A stretch of 11,204 bases of DNA. Origin: Actinomortierella ambigua. Lineage: Eukaryota; Mortierellomycota; Mortierellomycetes; Mortierellales; Mortierellaceae. The notes under the pieces were generated by a model, which saw only the letters and a program-made list of their open reading frames with translations, had not been told where the DNA came from and did no database searches. The stretch spans positions 1 through 11,204 of the forward strand of contig JAAAJB010000833.1 of assembly GCA_016098155.1 (NCBI GenBank), written 5' to 3'. Of this stretch, positions 9,399 to 11,204 are shown one piece after another; the first letter of the stretch is position 1; every line of letters starts with the position of its first letter. The translations under genes were made by a program, and so were the position numbers.

Positions 9399-9734
9399 TT
9401 CCAAGTGCCGAACCGCTATAGGTCGGTGACTCCTCTTGATGCTGCCAAGCGGTGGAACGTCGGCGCCCCAGCCTTCACACCAAAGGAACGCTATGTTTAC
9501 AGGCGGACAACGACGAATCCACGAGTTGTTAGCCCTGACGACATGCCGGCCCATGATCAAATGAAGCCCGCCACCAGACCGGTAGCTACTACTGATGGCG
9601 AAACTTCGAGGGATAACGACGACCAAAATGCCCAAGAGACGGGTGGCGATAGCGATGATGATGCCGATGGCGATGGTGACGATGACGGTGGTGGTGGTGG
9701 CGCACTCCATGGAACAATGAAGAAAAGCCTCCAG
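9399..9734 (+). pseudogene. C-terminal exon of the XPG-like gene, with Asp/Gly-rich low-complexity tract
   Basis: The sequence after acceptor CGCAG (ending 9398) reads FQVPNRYRSVTPLDAAKRW and continues open to TAG 9735-9737. Just past that stop the same frame stays open to TGA 9825-9827 (HYPLKTLKIGTLYSNITLAS), so the stop may be a point mutation rather than the true end. The tract at about 9645-9705 is built from GAT/GGT-type repeats and encodes mostly Asp and Gly. Donor choice for the preceding intron is uncertain: GTATGT at 9279 is the better consensus but breaks the frame, and GTACAT at 9283 keeps it. Confidence 0.55.
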
Positions 9735-10300
9735 TAGCACTACCCGTTGAAGACGCTCAAGATCGGCACACTTTACAGCAACATCACGTTGGCGTCCCCT
9801 AAGACCGTGATGATCAACAAACCAACACTGTGACACCATGCAATCCACGAAGTTTGTGCACTGCGGTCAGCATGCTCGTCGACGTCATCAACCGTTATGA
9901 ACGGATGGCGTCGCGAGCAACCCTCTACTATTTCGCCTGTCCTCCTCTCCCCGCCAGTGGCAACACATCAAATATTCAAGCTTTCATCGACAGCTGGGAG
10001 CGGTTCGGAAACATGGCGGTGCAGAGGAAGAACTACATTCGGCAGCTGTGTCAACATCTAATGCGCCACTTTGCAGGAATTCCAGTTGGGCAACTAGGTC
10101 AACCAAAGGAGTTTAAAATGATGGCGGACGCCATTTATAACGCCTTTTCAGCCGATCTAAGCGTGTACACAGCTGCAGTGATTCTCGTCATTGACTGGAA
10201 TCGGTATGGTTGGCGAAGCTTCTTCGAGATGATGGGCGTCACCCTTGGTAACCGGCTCTATGCTCATTGGAACGTGCAATCCCGTGCTATGAGTAAAAAG

Positions 10301-10395
10301 GTATATTTTAATTGCTTCTATGAAGGAAGTAAATGGCGATCCTAGACAGCCGAGCCTGACCTTTCCCGAATCTGACATTGACAACATAATAATAG
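10301..10395 (+). other. Intron in the putative Fanzor-like gene
   Basis: The donor is GTATAT and the acceptor is AATAATAG. A CTGAC branch-like site lies in the last 30 nt. It is phase 0 and joins two long open frames (reading frames 2 and 1), which is good evidence that both flanks belong to one transcript. Confidence 0.7.
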
Positions 10396-11056
10396 CTTGA
10401 CGACATAGACAGGTCGTTCCCCACCAATTCCAAAAATCCTCTGCAAAACTTTTGCGATCTCAGGAGAAGGTTTGAGACTAGTGAGATGCCTGTATTGGTG
10501 CCAATGTCGACAGGATCACATGGCTTTGTCACCATGACAGAGCGCATGCTGCTGCGCGTCCTTAACCCCAATGCCGAGTTTTCACAAGTCGTCCGCTTTG
10601 CCGTCGGCGAAGATCCGGCTCTGGGCGGTCTCAACGATACGAAACTCAAGACAGCACTCCAAGAGTTGTCTCCGGGTCTTGCCCTCTCTCGCATTCTTGC
10701 CCCCGTTCACATCAAGCGTTTCAAGGAGCAGCTTACACACAGTACGCGAATCCGAGGTTACTGCGCCGGCCACATGACGGTGCTCGAAGGATATCAGCAG
10801 CGCCTCATCGGGACGGTCATTCACGCCAATTCCACGCCACGATATGCCCTCTCTGGATCTTCATCACCAATGGTCATGCTCTCCATGTTCACGCCTTTGA
10901 ACGTCTGGAGATCAAGAAGTTTGACGAGGTATTCCCAGACCTCAGCATTGCCACCCCGCCTGGTCGTACCAATATCCATTGGGGCAACGGGAGGTTCTTT
11001 CGTGAGATCAACAACGTCTATTTCTTCGAAAGCGACGTGGGGAATTCATTCCCAAA

Positions 11057-11099
11057 GTAAGCAACGTTTTCCATTTTTTTTTCATCTTCAATCTCATAG
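11057..11099 (+). other. Short intron before the RuvC-I-like motif
   Basis: A 43-nt intron with donor GTAAGC, a T-rich tract (CCATTTTTTTTTCATC) and acceptor CTCATAG. Phase 2; the split codon gives Asn. Without it the frame ends at TAA 11057-11059 region; with it the frame continues into FWVASVDLG. Confidence 0.65.
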
Positions 11100-11204
11100 T
11101 GGCCTGAACAACTTCTGGGTCGCGTCGGTGGACTTGGGTGTCGTTGTCACCGCGGCGGTGAGTGTCCGTGTTCCCCCTTCGCAACTGCCACCTCCTGCGG
11201 CCAA

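Larger units (their letters stand above)
8315..9737 (+). pseudogene. Degenerate XPG/FEN1-like (PIN-fold) nuclease
   Basis: Structure-specific 5' nucleases of this family cut DNA flaps using a cluster of acidic residues. The first block (8315-8830) reads KIVLVLDDDPCLEK...TRTRDEA, the end of the XPG-N region. It then gives FQAPYEADTEIAQRCENADV followed by VVSTDSDLLGY, an XPG-I core with E-x-D and D-x-D carboxylates in the FEN1 positions. TAG at 8831 (one change from GAG) interrupts the same frame, which continues as VVADIITTLGL and CTVSKTD. Next is TAG 8915, where FEN1 relatives have D-Y, then SDNVAGLGHVRNVQAIR, the helix-turn-helix with GLG. A shift near 8965-8975 leads to ELDWKAILSTLY. A likely intron at 9005-9045 leads to QVVQQYLALPYVSEKKK, and a one-base shift at the A11 run leads to NPTRIPSAGLVASMGSQVRQ. 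A further intron ends at 9398. The last part (9399-9734) has an acidic Asp/Gly-rich tract and ends at TAG 9735. The N-terminus is missing, so it looks dead. Confidence 0.75.
9803..11204 (+). pseudogene. Frameshifted large protein, possibly TnpB/Fanzor-like; runs off the right edge
   Basis: The first exon is open from 9803 (after TAA 9800-9802) to 10300 and reads MLVDVINRYERMASRATLYY, FACPPLPASG, then mostly helical sequence ending in NVQSRAMSKK. A well-formed intron (GTATAT at 10301 to ATAG at 10395, phase 0) joins it to LDDIDRSFPTNSKNP and continues open to TPRYAL at about 10850. There the coding frame jumps at CTCTCT; the sequence afterwards reads LWIFITNGHALHVHAFERLE, then FREINNVYFFESDVG. 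A second intron (GTAAGC 11057 to ATAG 11099, phase 2) leads to GLNNFWVASVDLGVVVTAAV, which runs off the edge. The D-L-G at 11131-11139 after hydrophobic strand residues resembles RuvC-I of TnpB/Fanzor nucleases. The gene being real is well supported by phased introns; the family is tentative. It could be the 3' half of the XPG-like gene, because no clear gap separates them. Confidence 0.6.

Noticed and set aside
8315..9737. The host's cellular FEN1 or XPG (Rad27/Rad2) gene
   Set aside because: The motif order fits the superfamily, but the spacing, the acidic low-complexity C-terminus and the disabling changes do not fit an essential replication or repair nuclease.
10571..10777. Short + strand frame overlapping the second gene
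   Set aside because: It is out of frame with the spliced coding sequence, which is open throughout this stretch and carries the better protein pattern.

Overview
The window looks like nuclear DNA from a filamentous fungus, most likely an early-diverging Mucoromycota lineage (a Mortierella-like genome is my best guess). Genes are close together and split by short GT-AG introns (about 40-190 bp). Two introns carry a perfect TACTAAC branch site, and introns hold T- or AT-rich simple repeats. The lineage is inferred from gene style and content, not from a marker gene.

From left to right on the + strand: (1) the last codons of an unidentified gene, probably secreted (3-98). (2) A four-exon gene for a NASP/Sim3/Hif1 (SHNi-TPR) histone H3-H4 chaperone (366-2170), with an acidic poly-Glu insert and a C-terminal basic nuclear signal. 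(3) Only 120 bp later, a six-exon gene for a mitochondrial RCC1-repeat protein of the Fmp25 type (2291-4837), with a presequence and one membrane segment. (4) About 1.1 kb without a gene (4838-5973), holding two 15-nt perfect palindromes, one of them nested in a symmetric 37-nt dyad. (5) A four-exon gene for a secreted DUF3712/LEA2-like protein (5974-7863), with a TATA box and a clear signal peptide. (6) From about 8315 to the right edge, a degenerate region that is coding by descent.

Region 6 begins with an XPG/FEN1-like (PIN-fold) nuclease. Its catalytic motifs can still be read, but stops and frameshifts interrupt it. It is followed, with no clear intergenic gap, by a second long coding segment with two well-phased introns and one frameshift at a CT run. 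The last readable motif before the window ends is W-V-A-S-V-D-L-G, which resembles the first catalytic motif (RuvC-I) of TnpB/Fanzor RNA-guided nucleases. If that reading holds, this is a decayed copy of an element, or a fused gene, joining a FEN1-like nuclease to a Fanzor-like protein. The XPG part is well supported. The Fanzor part is a hypothesis, because the other catalytic motifs would lie beyond the window.

The first three recognised genes are unrelated housekeeping or secreted functions with no sign of joint action. The only possible functional unit is the nuclease pair in region 6.
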